Assembly: GCA_001298545.1 (NCBI GenBank)
Contig: LJCX01000030.1
Location: 558,001-622,000 of the forward strand
Source of the DNA: Actinobacteria bacterium OV320
GTDB lineage: Bacteria; Actinomycetota; Actinomycetes; Streptomycetales; Streptomycetaceae
DNA: 64,000 nucleotides
Reading direction: 5' to 3'
Every line of letters starts with the position of its first letter. Positions within the stretch are counted from its first letter, which is position 1. The notes under the pieces were generated by a model. The model was given only the letters and a program-made list of their open reading frames with translations, did not search any database and was not told where the DNA came from. The position numbers and the translations under genes are program-made. Of the stretch, positions 42,222-51,621 are shown piece after piece.

Positions 42222-43441
42222 CCACCGCAACCAGCCCGGCCCTGCTGGCGGACGCCTTCGCAGCCCACCTGGCCACCCCCGTCCCGCCGCCCGAAGACCA
42301 GCCCTGGGCGGCACAGGACCTGGCCGCCGGCGCCGCGGGATCCGCGCTCCTGCACATCGAGCGCGCCCGTACCGGAGACGGCACCTGGCAGCAAGCACAC
42401 CCCTGGATCAAGACCGCCGTCGCCACCACCGTCAGCGCCGCCGACACCAGCGGCCTGTACCTGGGGGCACCTGCGGCAGCGTTCATGCTCGACTGCGCCG
42501 TCACGGCCGAAGCTCCCCGGTACCAGGACGCGCTAGCAACCCTGGACCACCACGTCGCTCAACTCGCCCACCGCAGATGCGACTCGGCTCGGACTCGTAT
42601 GCGCTACGGGCGTCCAGCCAGCTTCCACGAGTACGACATCTTCTACGGGCTCACAGGCATCGGCGCCTACCTGCTGCGCCGGTCCCCGTCCGGCACCGCG
42701 ATGGCACGCGTCCTGGCCTACCTCGTACGGCTCACCCGCCCCATCCGGCACGGCGACCAGGGCGTGCTGCCCGGCTGGTGGGTCGATCACCAGCCCGACC
42801 TCACCCCATCCACCGTCCCCGCCGGCCACGCCAACTTCGGCGCCGCCCACGGCATCACCGGCCCGCTGCTGCTCCTTGCCCGCGCCCTGCGCCAAGGCGT
42901 GAGGGTCGACGGCCAGGAAGACGCCGTCGACACCATCCTTCACTGGCTCGATACATGGCGGCAGGACGGCCCCGCCGGATTCTGGTGGCCCGAGCACCTC
43001 CGCCTCGGTGAAGTCCGCGCCGGCCGTACCGCCCAGCGCGGCCCCGCACGGCCCAGTTGGTGCTACGGCACCCCCGGCATCGCCCGCGCCGGACAGCTCG
43101 CCGCCCTCGCCCGCCGCGACCCGGATCGCCAGCGCCTGTACGAGGACGCCCTAATCCGCTGCCTGACCGATCCTGATCAGCTGTCCAAGATCACCGATGC
43201 CGGTCTGTGCCACGGCTGGGCGGGCGTCTACCAGACCGCCTTCCGCGCAGCCCACGACGCCGCCGCCCCGGCCCTGCGCGCCGCTTTGCCCGCCCTGACC
43301 GCCGCTCTGGCCCGGGACGCCCATCCCGGCCGCGACCCCGGCCTCCTGCAAGGCGCCGCGGGCACTGCCCTCGCCCTGACCACGGCAGCCCACGACGCTG
43401 CGCCGACCTCGGGATGGGACGCATGCCTACTGATCGACTGA
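42218..43441 (+). CDS. Lanthionine synthetase C-like cyclase LanC
   Basis: 407 aa. Zinc ligands visible as PSWCYGTPGIARAG (Cys ~285) and GLCHGWAGVYQT (Cys-His ~335), in a repeated alpha/alpha toroid (FYGLTGIGAYLLRR, NFGAAHGITGPLLLL, LLQGAAGTALAL). It joins Cys thiols to dehydrated residues to form lanthionine rings. ATG overlaps the LanB stop. Confidence 0.9.
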   Translation: MTTATSPALLADAFAAHLATPVPPPEDQPWAAQDLAAGAAGSALLHIERARTGDGTWQQAHPWIKTAVATTVSAADTSGLYLGAPAAAFMLDCAVTAEAPRYQDALATLDHHVAQLAHRRCDSARTRMRYGRPASFHEYDIFYGLTGIGAYLLRRSPSGTAMARVLAYLVRLTRPIRHGDQGVLPGWWVDHQPDLTPSTVPAGHANFGAAHGITGPLLLLARALRQGVRVDGQEDAVDTILHWLDTWRQDGPAGFWWPEHLRLGEVRAGRTAQRGPARPSWCYGTPGIARAGQLAALARRDPDRQRLYEDALIRCLTDPDQLSKITDAGLCHGWAGVYQTAFRAAHDAAAPALRAALPALTAALARDAHPGRDPGLLQGAAGTALALTTAAHDAAPTSGWDACLLID

Positions 43442-44427
43442 TCCTCCAGCCCCTCTGCCTGGAAGCGACACTGCACGCCGTGCTGGACGTCATGGCCGGC
43501 GGCGACACGGACACCGCCGCAGCCCACGCCGGACTCGAGCCCGCCGACCTGGACGCCGCCGTCGCCGTCTACCAGCAGGCCGGGCAACAGGCCCTCGCCC
43601 AGCAGGCGGGCCCTCCGGCATGGCGTCAGCTATACATCCAGTTCACCGACTGGGCCAAGGCCGAGCAGACCGCCGCCGACCACATCGCCCCCGTCCTGGA
43701 CCTAGCCCAACATGACGGCCTGATCACCGGGTGGTGGTTCATCCGTAAGCACCCGTGCTGGCGGATGCGGCTGCTCCCGGCCTTCGGGGCGCAACTCCCC
43801 CTGGCACTGACCGACATGTTCGACGAACTCACGGCCGCCGGACAAGTCCACCGCTGGTGGCCGGGCATCTACGAACCCGAAACCGCAGCGTTCGGCGGCG
43901 GCAACAGCATGACCATCGCCCACACCCTGTTCCACGCCGACAGCCACGCCATCCTCACCACCGCCCATGGCGAGCTGGGCCGCCGAGAGTTGTCACTGCT
44001 GCTGTGCGCCACCCTGATGCGCGCCGCCGGACTGGAGTGGTACGAGCAAGGAGACGTCTGGCACCACATCACCCGGGAACGGCCCCTTCCCTCGGACGTA
44101 CCGGCCGCCAAAATCCACGCCATGGCCGACAGCCTCCGACAGCTGCTCATCGCTGACACCAGCCCCGCTGGCCCCATGCTCCAGTCGGACCGCACCCTCA
44201 AGCCCGCCGCCGACTGGGTGAACGCGTTTCGGCAGGCCGGAAGAGACCTCGGCACAGCCGCCCGGGACGGAGCCCTCGACCGCGGCCTGCGCGAGGTCAT
44301 CTCCTACCACGTGATCTTCCACTGGAACCGGATCGGCCTGCCCGCCCGCACCCAGAGCGTTCTCGCTCACGCGGCACATTCCGCGATCCTGCATTCCGCT
44401 GACCCCACGGAAAGGCCGATGCCGTGA
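43423..44427 (+). CDS. Thiopeptide-type (SpaB_C) biosynthesis protein
   Basis: 334 aa. An N-terminal ~60-residue segment, then a SpaB_C-type domain: WRQLYIQFTDWAKAEQTAAD, GWWFIRKHPCWRMRLLP and HRWWPGIYEPETAAFGGG. This is the elimination-domain family, here as a stand-alone protein in addition to the full LanB, as usual in FxLD loci. ATG 43423 (43414 also possible) lies inside the lanC end. May assist glutamate elimination or peptide handling. Confidence 0.85.
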   Translation: MPTDRLILQPLCLEATLHAVLDVMAGGDTDTAAAHAGLEPADLDAAVAVYQQAGQQALAQQAGPPAWRQLYIQFTDWAKAEQTAADHIAPVLDLAQHDGLITGWWFIRKHPCWRMRLLPAFGAQLPLALTDMFDELTAAGQVHRWWPGIYEPETAAFGGGNSMTIAHTLFHADSHAILTTAHGELGRRELSLLLCATLMRAAGLEWYEQGDVWHHITRERPLPSDVPAAKIHAMADSLRQLLIADTSPAGPMLQSDRTLKPAADWVNAFRQAGRDLGTAARDGALDRGLREVISYHVIFHWNRIGLPARTQSVLAHAAHSAILHSADPTERPMP

Positions 44428-45599
44428 CCGCGCCGCCCCACCACCCACAGGCAAGGCTCCGTCGGCTCTCCAGGCGCTTCCCCCTGGTCAGCCGGTCCCA
44501 CCTCGTCTACCCCAGCTTCGCTGCCCGGCTCGACGAAGTCCGCTCCTGCGGGGAGAAGTCGGCGCAGGACGGACTCCTCCTCGACCGGATCAACCTCGCA
44601 TGCGCCACCTGGAACCTGTCCGCACTGATCGCCTCCGACTGCGGGCTGACCGACCTGGCGACAGACCTCTGCCTGCGTCAGCTCCGCCTCTTCCAAGCCG
44701 CATGGCCTGTCACCGGGGACACCGCCATCGCCAGCCTCCAGCCCATCGTCAACCTCGTACGGCTGACCGCCCGAACGGGCGACCCGCAGGCCGCCTTTCA
44801 GCAGCTCATGAGCGTGCACCGCGCCGCCCGTGACGGCGGCAGCGTGACCGTACACGGACAGGCCATCGACCTCACGGGCTTCACCACCGACGCCGGCCTG
44901 GACCACATCCAGCCCTGGCTACACGACCTCTTGCTCGACGACGGCACCCGGCTCCTGGTCGCCGCCGGCCAATGGCATGAGGCGGCAGAACACGCGACCG
45001 CCTACGACGAGCAGCCTGAGCGGCTGTACGGCAGCAGGCAAGCACGCATCGTGGCGAACCTGCATACGGACGCTCTGGACACGGCCAACTCCCTGATCGA
45101 CAAGGCCACGATCACGGAGCCGTGGGAGGAAGCCGTCGCGCAGGTCCTCCGCCACTACGCCGACCACCTTGCGGGCCGCGCCACAGCAAGAGGGTTCGCC
45201 GCTACGGCACTCGCCGTGCGGGATGCGCTGGAGCCGGACCCGCCACACCTGCGCATGTTCCGGGTGCGACTGGCCCTGGCCGCGATCGACCTGGCGCCGG
45301 AAGGCTGTGAAACCCTCGCGCGCCCCCTGTACGACGCGATCGTTAGCGACACCACACAGGCGCGGGACGCGTACGCAGCACGCGAAATCCTCCGCCACCC
45401 CGCTCCACCGGCTGACGGGTGGTCACGCCACGAGCTGGAGTCGATCGTCCACGACGGCGGCCTCGGCCGGGGCGCCCTGCCGGAATCGGTGCTGTCCACG
45501 TTGATGCGGGCTGTCAGCACGGCTGGGGCGAGCCTCGCTCAGTGCCTCACTGAGGAGGGAGGTGTATCGCCGCATGCGAGACAGCCAGGCGTCAGCTGA
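44424..45599 (+). CDS. Hypothetical protein of the lanthipeptide cluster (helical/TPR-like)
   Basis: 391 aa. GTG overlaps the SpaB_C stop. Alpha-helical throughout, with TPR-like segments (LDRINLACATWNLSALIASDCGL, LLVAAGQWHEAAEHATAYDE, TARGFAATALAVRDALE). No catalytic motif found. Position inside the overlapping gene set indicates a dedicated role, perhaps scaffold, regulation or immunity; unassigned. Confidence 0.7.
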   Translation: MTAPPHHPQARLRRLSRRFPLVSRSHLVYPSFAARLDEVRSCGEKSAQDGLLLDRINLACATWNLSALIASDCGLTDLATDLCLRQLRLFQAAWPVTGDTAIASLQPIVNLVRLTARTGDPQAAFQQLMSVHRAARDGGSVTVHGQAIDLTGFTTDAGLDHIQPWLHDLLLDDGTRLLVAAGQWHEAAEHATAYDEQPERLYGSRQARIVANLHTDALDTANSLIDKATITEPWEEAVAQVLRHYADHLAGRATARGFAATALAVRDALEPDPPHLRMFRVRLALAAIDLAPEGCETLARPLYDAIVSDTTQARDAYAAREILRHPAPPADGWSRHELESIVHDGGLGRGALPESVLSTLMRAVSTAGASLAQCLTEEGGVSPHARQPGVS

Positions 45600-45766
45600 T
45601 GCAACGACCGCCGATGCTCGGGGGCGTGGGACGCGTGCCGCTGACCAGCAGGAGGCTGGGGCATCGGCTGCGCCGCCAAGTCGCCTGTGTGGAGGCGCAA
45701 GCCACCGACGCGCCTCCCCGTCGTTCCACCCCGCCAGCCCCTAACCTCTCGCGAATGGAGACCACC

Positions 45767-46993
45767 GTGACGCCCGTCACCGATCCCGCCGTATGGCGCG
45801 ACGAGCTAGTGAGCCGCCTCGTCGACAGCGGCCACCTGCGCACCCCGGAAGTCATCGCCGCGTTCCGGGGCACCGATCGCCACCGGTTCCTCCCCGGTGT
45901 CGACCTTCAGAGCGCCTGCGCCGATGACGCCGTGGCGATCAAGCACGACGCGACGGGCGCGATGCTTTCCTGTATCTCCGCCCCCTCCATCGTCGCCACC
46001 CAGCTCGAACAACTGGGCGCCCAGCCCGGCCACAAGATCCTCGAAGCTGGAGCCGGCACCGGTTACAACGCCCGGCTGCTGTCAGAACTCGTAGCTCTCG
46101 AAGGCCATGTGTGGACCGTGGATGTCGACGAGGACCTCGTCGACGGCGCGCGGAAGAACCTCGCTCAGGCCGGGGCCGCTAACGTGACCGTCGCGCTGGG
46201 CGACGGCGCCGCCGGTCTGCCCGAACATGCGCCCTTCGACCGCATCCAGTTCACGGTCGGCGCCGGGGACATCCCCGTGCGGATTCTCGACCAGCTCGCC
46301 CCCGGTGGACGCCTCGTCATCCCGATGCGGATTCGCGGCAGCATCTCCCGCAGCTTCGCATTCGAACGCGACGACCAGACCTGGAGGACGGTCTCAACCG
46401 AGATGATGACGTTCGTCCCCCTGCGCAAGGGCGTCTGCAACGACCTCCGAACCATGGTCGACATGGCAGGTGACGGCGACGTGCGCTTGGAGACCTACAG
46501 CGAGCAGAACGTCGACCGCGAGGCGATCCGCACCGTCCTGGACCAGCCCCCAGCCGAGATCTACACCAACGTGAAGTTCCGCAAGGGCGACTCCTACGAG
46601 TGGCTCTACCTGTATCTGGCATACGTGCTGCCGAACGGCCTGTCCCGGATGCCGGGGTCCCGCCCCGGCCTCATCCCGAACTTCGGCTGGGGCTCGATGA
46701 CCGCACTCGACAATGACTCCTTGGCCTACCTCACGAAGCAGGAAGGCGAGGACGAGCACGGCACGTTCTGGCAGATCGGCGTCATGGGCCACGGCCCGCG
46801 CGCCGCCGAACTAGCCGACCAGGTCGCCACCGAAATCAGCGAGTGGAACGAAAGCTGGGGCAACGGCTCACCCGAACCCAGCTTCCGCATGGCCGTTGGT
46901 GACGCCCGCAACCAACTGACAGCCTCCGAACCACGCTTCGTCATGGACAAGCCCTGCAGCCGCCTCGTCGTCGACTGGCCCCGCAGGAGTTGA
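45767..46993 (+). CDS. Second FxLD-system methyltransferase (PCMT/LanS_A-like)
   Basis: 408 aa, paralogue of 37596. LVDSGHLRTPEVIAAFRGTDRHRFLPG, SCISAPSIVATQLEQLGAQP, ILEAGAGTGYNARLLSELVA, and the same long C-terminal extension ending FVMDKPCSRLVVDWP. This copy has the intact PCMT motif I (EAGAGTGYNA) where the first has EIGTNGPNAA. GTG 45767 has GGAG six bases upstream; ATG 45755 is an alternative. With only one precursor visible, the two enzymes may act in sequence, at different sites, or on another peptide. Confidence 0.82.
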   Translation: MTPVTDPAVWRDELVSRLVDSGHLRTPEVIAAFRGTDRHRFLPGVDLQSACADDAVAIKHDATGAMLSCISAPSIVATQLEQLGAQPGHKILEAGAGTGYNARLLSELVALEGHVWTVDVDEDLVDGARKNLAQAGAANVTVALGDGAAGLPEHAPFDRIQFTVGAGDIPVRILDQLAPGGRLVIPMRIRGSISRSFAFERDDQTWRTVSTEMMTFVPLRKGVCNDLRTMVDMAGDGDVRLETYSEQNVDREAIRTVLDQPPAEIYTNVKFRKGDSYEWLYLYLAYVLPNGLSRMPGSRPGLIPNFGWGSMTALDNDSLAYLTKQEGEDEHGTFWQIGVMGHGPRAAELADQVATEISEWNESWGNGSPEPSFRMAVGDARNQLTASEPRFVMDKPCSRLVVDWPRRS

Positions 46994-47160
46994 GCCGACG
47001 ATGCCACCACAGCAATGGAGAGAATTCAGTCCGGTTGACCAGCATCACCGAACATGCAGCGCAGCGGTATTTCCCGTTCTGGGTGCCAACACCCCTGTGC
47101 ACCATGCATTTTTCACAGGCTTCTGACCTGAGAGCATCGATTACTTCCCTGGTTTACCTG
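46994..47160. other. Spacer before leader copy C
   Basis: No gene seen. AT-richer than its surroundings (GCATTTTTCACAGG), consistent with a promoter region for the downstream leader and conservon. Confidence 0.4.
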
Positions 47161-47246
47161 TAAAATCAACGAAGGCCGGAAACGGTCACCCGGGCGTCGC
47201 GGACATGACGCGAGACGACAAGTCTGCGCCCCCGGAGGACATCGTG
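47161..47246 (+). promoter_or_regulatory. Conserved promoter/structured leader, copy C
   Basis: -10-like TAAAAT (47161-47166), 11 nt, then GGAAACGGTCACCCGGGCGT. Possible helices: P1 CCGG 47176-47179 with CCGG 47232-47235; hairpin CGG 47183-47185 with CCG 47190-47192 (loop UCAC); P2 GCGUC 47194-47198 with GACGC 47207-47211; P3 AGAC 47213-47216 with GUCU 47222-47225. GGAGG overlaps the P1 3' strand, five bases before GTG 47244. Downstream lie the 64-aa membrane protein and the conservon. The region 47247-47445 holds no clear gene of its own. Confidence 0.6.
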
Positions 47247-47445
47247 CCTGCCCCGTTTCCCGCCTTAGCCGGCATGACGGCCCATCTCGGCCGCGCACGA
47301 ACCAATGCGGTCACCAGCTGCGCAGGTGCGCCATCCTTCAGGCGCGCCGACGCTTCAAGTCCCGCAGCCACGCGGGTCATTTTCGCCGACCCGATTGGCA
47401 ACGCGGGACCCCTCGGACGCACTCGCCCAGCAGAAAACCAATTCC

Positions 47446-47640
47446 GTGAGCATCACTGTCTCTCTGGTTGTTGTGCTGGCCGTCATGGTGTGGCTGCTGA
47501 TCCGCAAAGGCGGCCTCAAGGCAGGCCACGCAATAGCGGCCGTGCTCCTCGGCTTCTATCTCCACGACAGCTCGCTTGCTCCGTCCATCAGCCGCGTCGT
47601 GCAGAGTGCGGTCGAGACGATCAGCGGGATCCGTATATAG
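47446..47640 (+). CDS. Small membrane protein preceding the conservon
   Basis: 64 aa from GTG 47446 (VSITVSLVVVLAVMVWLLIR), with a long N-terminal hydrophobic segment, a basic loop RKGGLKAGH and a second segment AIAAVLLGFYLHDSSLA. Similar short proteins often stand before Streptomyces conservons. No clear Shine-Dalgarno, so the start is uncertain. A longer frame from leader C overlaps it in another phase but lacks protein-like features. Confidence 0.6.
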   Translation: MSITVSLVVVLAVMVWLLIRKGGLKAGHAIAAVLLGFYLHDSSLAPSISRVVQSAVETISGIRI

Positions 47641-47847
47641 ACCGGCCGCCGGGGCACCCCCGTGGACCCGGGCCGTACGCCGCCTCCCCCGTCGGCTGCG
47701 GTCAGGCGCGCGTGCCTCGGCGGCCACTCCCGCCCGAGTCCCGGCCTGCACGCTGCGGTCCCCGCGCCCGGTGCGGGTGCGCTGTTCACTCGTTCCCTGT
47801 CGGCCCTTCCCTCCTCCCTGTCAGGACCACGTTCCGCGAGGTCACCA

Positions 47848-49488
47848 ATGTCTGATCAGTCATGCCCGCGACCAATCGGTCACCGACGTGGCCAGCGCCG
47901 GCGTGCGCGCGGCGCCGAGCCACTACGCACCGAGAAGGGGCTGCACCTGCGGATGCGGCTTCTGGTGCTCGTGCCCGCCCTCTTCGTCGCGGCGATCTTG
48001 TGTATGGCGGTTGCCGTCGCCGCGACGGCACGCGTCCATGTGGATGGCTGGATCATCGGGGCGGTGGCAGCAGCCGCCGGCCTGGCCGTGCTGGTCTGCG
48101 CGGACTGGATGGCAGTTCGCACGGCGGCTGAGCTGCACCGGCAGCGCAGCGAGTACAGCGATTCAGTGCATGGCTGGCTGCGGCACTTCCAAGCCGGCGT
48201 GGACGAAGGACGCAAGAGCATCAGCGATGCTCTGGAGCAGATCGACCGGGGCGAGCGGCCTTCCCCTCCCGACTTCTCCACAGCGCAGGCGAACTCCGGC
48301 GGCAACCCGTGGAACGAGACTGAGGCCGCTCTGCTTCAACTGCACGCAGACGCCTGGCGGGCGGTGGTGAACGGGCGGCAGACGGAACTGACGCAGGCGC
48401 TTGTCTATCTGGCCGGGGGCTTGACCCTGCTGCTCGTACGTGCGCTCGGCATCGTGACGGAGCTGACCAAGCAGGTCCAGGACCCGGACGTGCTGTATCG
48501 CGTGTTCGACGTCAACAACCTGCTCAAGCGCATGCGGCGGTCGGCCGGACGGCTGGCGGTTCTGGGTGGTGTGAAGGCGCGCACGCTGAACCAGCCGATC
48601 GGGCTGGTGGACCTGCTGCGCGGCGCGTCGGGGGAAATCGAGAAGTACGCCCGGGTCCGCATGCACACGTCCACCCTGGATGTGCAGATACCGGGCTTCG
48701 CGGGACCCGATCTGATTCACCTGCTGGCCGAGTTGGAGGAGAACGCCACTCTCTGCTCCCCGCCGGACAGCAAGGTCGTCGTGCGCGCGACGAGGGTCAC
48801 CGCGGGTCTGGCCGTGGAGATCGAGGACCGGGGCATAGGCATGGCCCAGGGCGAACTCGATCGCTGCAACCGAATGTTGGCCGACCCCCAGGACACGGAC
48901 CTGGCCGAGCAACTGGCCCAGCGACAGACCGGGTTGCTCGTGGTGGCCAAACTCGCCCGCCGGTACGGCATCCAAGTGCGACTGCAGAAGAATCTCATGC
49001 ACGGGATCACGGCGCTCGTGGTGATGCCGGACAAACTCCTGCTCTGGCAGAACGAGCCGGCGGCACCATCACAGGCTCACGCATACGTTGCCGCCACACC
49101 CGTCCCGGCAGCGCAACTCACGAGGCACCCTGGTCCTCGGCCGTCCGGCGGTCCTCGGCCCAGTCCTGCGGCCCCAGTCCCAGCGGGGACGGCGCCACTG
49201 CCTTACCGGGACGCGCGACCTGCCCCTGAGCGGCGACCCGTCGCCTCGACAGCGACCACGACAGCGCCGCCGCTCGGCGCAACACCTGACACCCGCCCCC
49301 GGTTGCCGCAGCGAACACCCCAGGCAACGGTCCATGAACGCGCGGCCCCTGCCGAGCCAGAGGCCACCCCCATCCCGCTCCCGCCGCCGGATCCGGCCTT
49401 CGTCAGCAATTTCACCCAAGGCGTGCATCGCGCGGAACAAGCCGCGGCAGACAGCGAGTCACGACCGCCAAAGGGGAGCGCGAGCTGA
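47848..49488 (+). CDS. Conservon sensor-like protein CvnA (HATPase)
   Basis: 546 aa. Two membrane segments near residues 35-55 and 65-85 (LLVLVPALFVAAILCMAVAV; IIGAVAAAAGLAVLVCADWM), then a nitrate-sensor-like helical region. The HATPase domain has LLAELEENATLCSPPDSKV, VEIEDRGIGM and QTGLLVVAKLARRYGI. A long Pro/Ala-rich tail completes it. The phospho-acceptor His box is degenerate, as in CvnA proteins. ATG 47848 is chosen. First gene of the four-part conservon that continues to 51030. Confidence 0.85.
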   Translation: MSDQSCPRPIGHRRGQRRRARGAEPLRTEKGLHLRMRLLVLVPALFVAAILCMAVAVAATARVHVDGWIIGAVAAAAGLAVLVCADWMAVRTAAELHRQRSEYSDSVHGWLRHFQAGVDEGRKSISDALEQIDRGERPSPPDFSTAQANSGGNPWNETEAALLQLHADAWRAVVNGRQTELTQALVYLAGGLTLLLVRALGIVTELTKQVQDPDVLYRVFDVNNLLKRMRRSAGRLAVLGGVKARTLNQPIGLVDLLRGASGEIEKYARVRMHTSTLDVQIPGFAGPDLIHLLAELEENATLCSPPDSKVVVRATRVTAGLAVEIEDRGIGMAQGELDRCNRMLADPQDTDLAEQLAQRQTGLLVVAKLARRYGIQVRLQKNLMHGITALVVMPDKLLLWQNEPAAPSQAHAYVAATPVPAAQLTRHPGPRPSGGPRPSPAAPVPAGTAPLPYRDARPAPERRPVASTATTTAPPLGATPDTRPRLPQRTPQATVHERAAPAEPEATPIPLPPPDPAFVSNFTQGVHRAEQAAADSESRPPKGSAS

Positions 49489-49576
49489 CCACCGCAACGC
49501 GCCCCACACATCCTTCGTGCCTCGCTTCGCGCCTGAGCACCAGTCCGTACAGCGTACGGAGATACGGAGAATTGGA

Positions 49577-50053
49577 ATGACCACCGACTCGACGGCAGCA
49601 CAGCCGGATGTGGTTGTGGACGAGCTCCTCAACGACTTGGCCCAGCTGCCCGATGTGACGGGCGTCCTGCTCGGCACGCAGGACGGTCTGCGGCTGGCTC
49701 ACGCGGGACCGAGCATGGACGGCAAACTGGCGGACCGTCTGGCCGCGGTGATCAACGGCCTGTACTCGATCGCTCACGGAGTCGACGACGGCGAGGGCCG
49801 TGTCGAACAGGTCCTCATCAGGAAGAGCAGCTTCCTGCTGTTCATCATGAGTGCCGGGAGCCCCCCGTCCGTAGTGGCGCGAAATGCGGGACGCGACCCG
49901 AAAAAGGTCGAAAGCGTGCTGGGTGTGCTGACCAACACCCGCGCGGATGAGGGAGCCGTCGGTTTCGCGATGGTCGACCTGATCAAGCGGATGGGCGAGC
50001 TGCTGACCACAGAGGCACGTGTGGGCGGGGCTCCTTCCGGTGACGGCCAGTGA
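49577..50053 (+). CDS. Conservon Roadblock/LC7 protein CvnB
   Basis: 158 aa. Roadblock/LC7 fold: LLNDLAQLPDVTGVLLGTQDGLRLAHAGPS, DRLAAVINGLYSIAHGVDD, QVLIRKSSFLLFIMSAG. In conservons this protein acts with the CvnD GTPase as a membrane-associated signalling partner (GAP-like). ATG start; 88 bp after cvnA and one base before the next gene. Confidence 0.9.
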   Translation: MTTDSTAAQPDVVVDELLNDLAQLPDVTGVLLGTQDGLRLAHAGPSMDGKLADRLAAVINGLYSIAHGVDDGEGRVEQVLIRKSSFLLFIMSAGSPPSVVARNAGRDPKKVESVLGVLTNTRADEGAVGFAMVDLIKRMGELLTTEARVGGAPSGDGQ

Positions 50054-50054
50054 G

Positions 50055-50420
50055 ATGGCGTCCGCAAGCAGCCCGGCCTGGACCGTCGAGGACACCGAGG
50101 CCCCCAGCCTCTATGTCCTGACCGGCGGCCAGACCAAGCCCACGCACGACTTGCAGATCGAGACGCTGCTGTGGGCCGAGGGAGAACCGCCTGCGGGCCA
50201 GCCGCCGGAAGTCGAACAGGCGATGGCGTTGTGCCGGGAGCAGCCCCTGGCCGTCGCTGAGATCGGCGCCCTGATCGGGTTGCCCTTCCAGATCACCAGG
50301 ATCCTCATGTCCCGGCTGATCGACTTCGGTGCGCTGAATGCCATGACCGCCACGCACTCTGCTGACCTTCCCGACGTTGCTCTCCTGAAGGCCCTTCGCA
50401 ATGGACTCCTCAAGCTCTGA
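50055..50420 (+). CDS. Conservon DUF742 protein CvnC
   Basis: 121 aa. DUF742 winged-helix-like domain: PSLYVLTGGQTKPTHDLQIETLLW, EVEQAMALCREQPLAVAEIGALIGLPFQITRILMSRLID. ATG 50055. Overlaps cvnD by 20 bp. Length and order are standard. Confidence 0.9.
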   Translation: MASASSPAWTVEDTEAPSLYVLTGGQTKPTHDLQIETLLWAEGEPPAGQPPEVEQAMALCREQPLAVAEIGALIGLPFQITRILMSRLIDFGALNAMTATHSADLPDVALLKALRNGLLKL

Positions 50421-51030
50421 CCTCGGGCTGCCGCGCCGGCTCGGCGGCGCGAGTGCCACCTCCGTCAAGATCGTTGTCGCCGGCGGGTTCGGGGTAGGCA
50501 AGACCACGTTTGTGGGCGCCGTCTCCGAGATCACTCCGCTGCGTACCGAGGCCGTGATGACGGCGGCCTCCGAGGGCGTGGACGACCTCACGCTGCTGTT
50601 CGACAAGAAGGCGACCACCGTCGGCATGGACTTCGGCCGGATCACCTTCCCACAGCTGAACACCGTGCTGATGCTGTTCGGCACGCCTGGGCAGACCCGG
50701 TTCTGGTTCATGTGGGACGAGCTCACGCGAGGAGCCCTCGCTGCGGTTGTCCTCGTCGACACCCGCCGCCTCGACGAGAGCTTTCCCGCGGTCGACTACT
50801 TCGAGCGGCGCGGCCTGCCCATCATCGTCGCCGTGAACGAGTTCGACGACGCCTGCCGCTACGACCCCGACGAAGTCTCAGCCGCTCTCGCCCTGCCGGC
50901 CACGGTTCCGGTCGTGCTGTGCGATGCCCGCAAGAGGGCGGACGCGGCCGGCGTACTCGCCCATCTCATCGACCACACGCTCACCCGCCCACATTCCCCT
51001 GCCACCGTCCTTCAAGGAGCACAGCTGTGA
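50401..51030 (+). CDS. Conservon GTPase CvnD
   Basis: 209 aa Ras-like GTPase. G1 GGFGVGKTTFVG, DFGRITF switch region, G3-like FGTPGQTRFWFMWDEL, and NEFD in place of NKxD. ATG 50401 lies within the cvnC end. It acts with CvnA-C in a heterotrimer-like signalling module affecting development or antibiotic production in known cases. Confidence 0.92.
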   Translation: MDSSSSDLGLPRRLGGASATSVKIVVAGGFGVGKTTFVGAVSEITPLRTEAVMTAASEGVDDLTLLFDKKATTVGMDFGRITFPQLNTVLMLFGTPGQTRFWFMWDELTRGALAAVVLVDTRRLDESFPAVDYFERRGLPIIVAVNEFDDACRYDPDEVSAALALPATVPVVLCDARKRADAAGVLAHLIDHTLTRPHSPATVLQGAQL

Positions 51031-51563
51031 ACTCCCACGCTCCGTCCGACCTCCTGTCCACCGCCGGCCACGACATCGACTGGCAGAGCCACCTGCCCGA
51101 ATTCTTCGATCCCACGGCTCCGCCCGTGGGCGCGTTCGACGCCTTCGCCCAACAGGTCGCCAACGCGGCCGGCACACCGTACGCCATGCTCAACTGGGTT
51201 GGCAGCCAGCAGTTCTTCCTCGGTCTCGCCAACCCCTCCGGAGGCGACCTGCCCGTGGTGGGTCGCACCATGCCGCTGACGCACGGCTTTTGCCCGCACG
51301 TCGTCCAGCGCCGGGGCTCGCTGGTCCTGACCGATGTCCTCGACTTCGACGAGTTCGCCGGCAACCCGGTCGTCGACGAGATCGGGGTCCGCGTGTACGG
51401 CGGAGCCCCTCTCATCGACGAGCGCACGAACCATGTCTGGGGCACGGTCTGCGTGGTCGGCACCGAGCCGCGAGACCGCTCGGAAGGTCGCCCGCTGTGG
51501 ACGCTCATCGACCACTACCGCGACCTCTTCATGACCGAGTTCTACCGGCGTACCAGCTCGTAG
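51027..51563 (+). CDS. GAF-domain protein linked to the conservon
   Basis: 178 aa. A single GAF-like domain (AGTPYAMLNWVGSQQFFLGLAN, RTMPLTHGFCPHVVQRRGSLVLTDV, YGGAPLIDERTNHVWGTVCVVG). GTG overlaps the cvnD stop, with AAGGAG upstream. GAF proteins commonly extend conservons and may sense redox state or a ligand. Confidence 0.8.
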   Translation: MNSHAPSDLLSTAGHDIDWQSHLPEFFDPTAPPVGAFDAFAQQVANAAGTPYAMLNWVGSQQFFLGLANPSGGDLPVVGRTMPLTHGFCPHVVQRRGSLVLTDVLDFDEFAGNPVVDEIGVRVYGGAPLIDERTNHVWGTVCVVGTEPRDRSEGRPLWTLIDHYRDLFMTEFYRRTSS

Positions 51564-51621
51564 CAGCACCCGCGCGCCCGGCCGCACCACCCGCGACCAC
51601 CACCCCGAGGGGGAGACAACG

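Noticed and set aside
40125..42504. Several long minus-strand ORFs opposite lanB/lanC
   Set aside because: Typical antisense shadows in high-GC DNA; the plus-strand frames carry LanB/LanC motifs.
47244..47855. Long frame from leader C ending at the cvnA start
   Set aside because: Arg/Pro/Cys-rich, overlaps the convincing 64-aa membrane protein in another phase, and has no family features; kept only as a possible leader translation.
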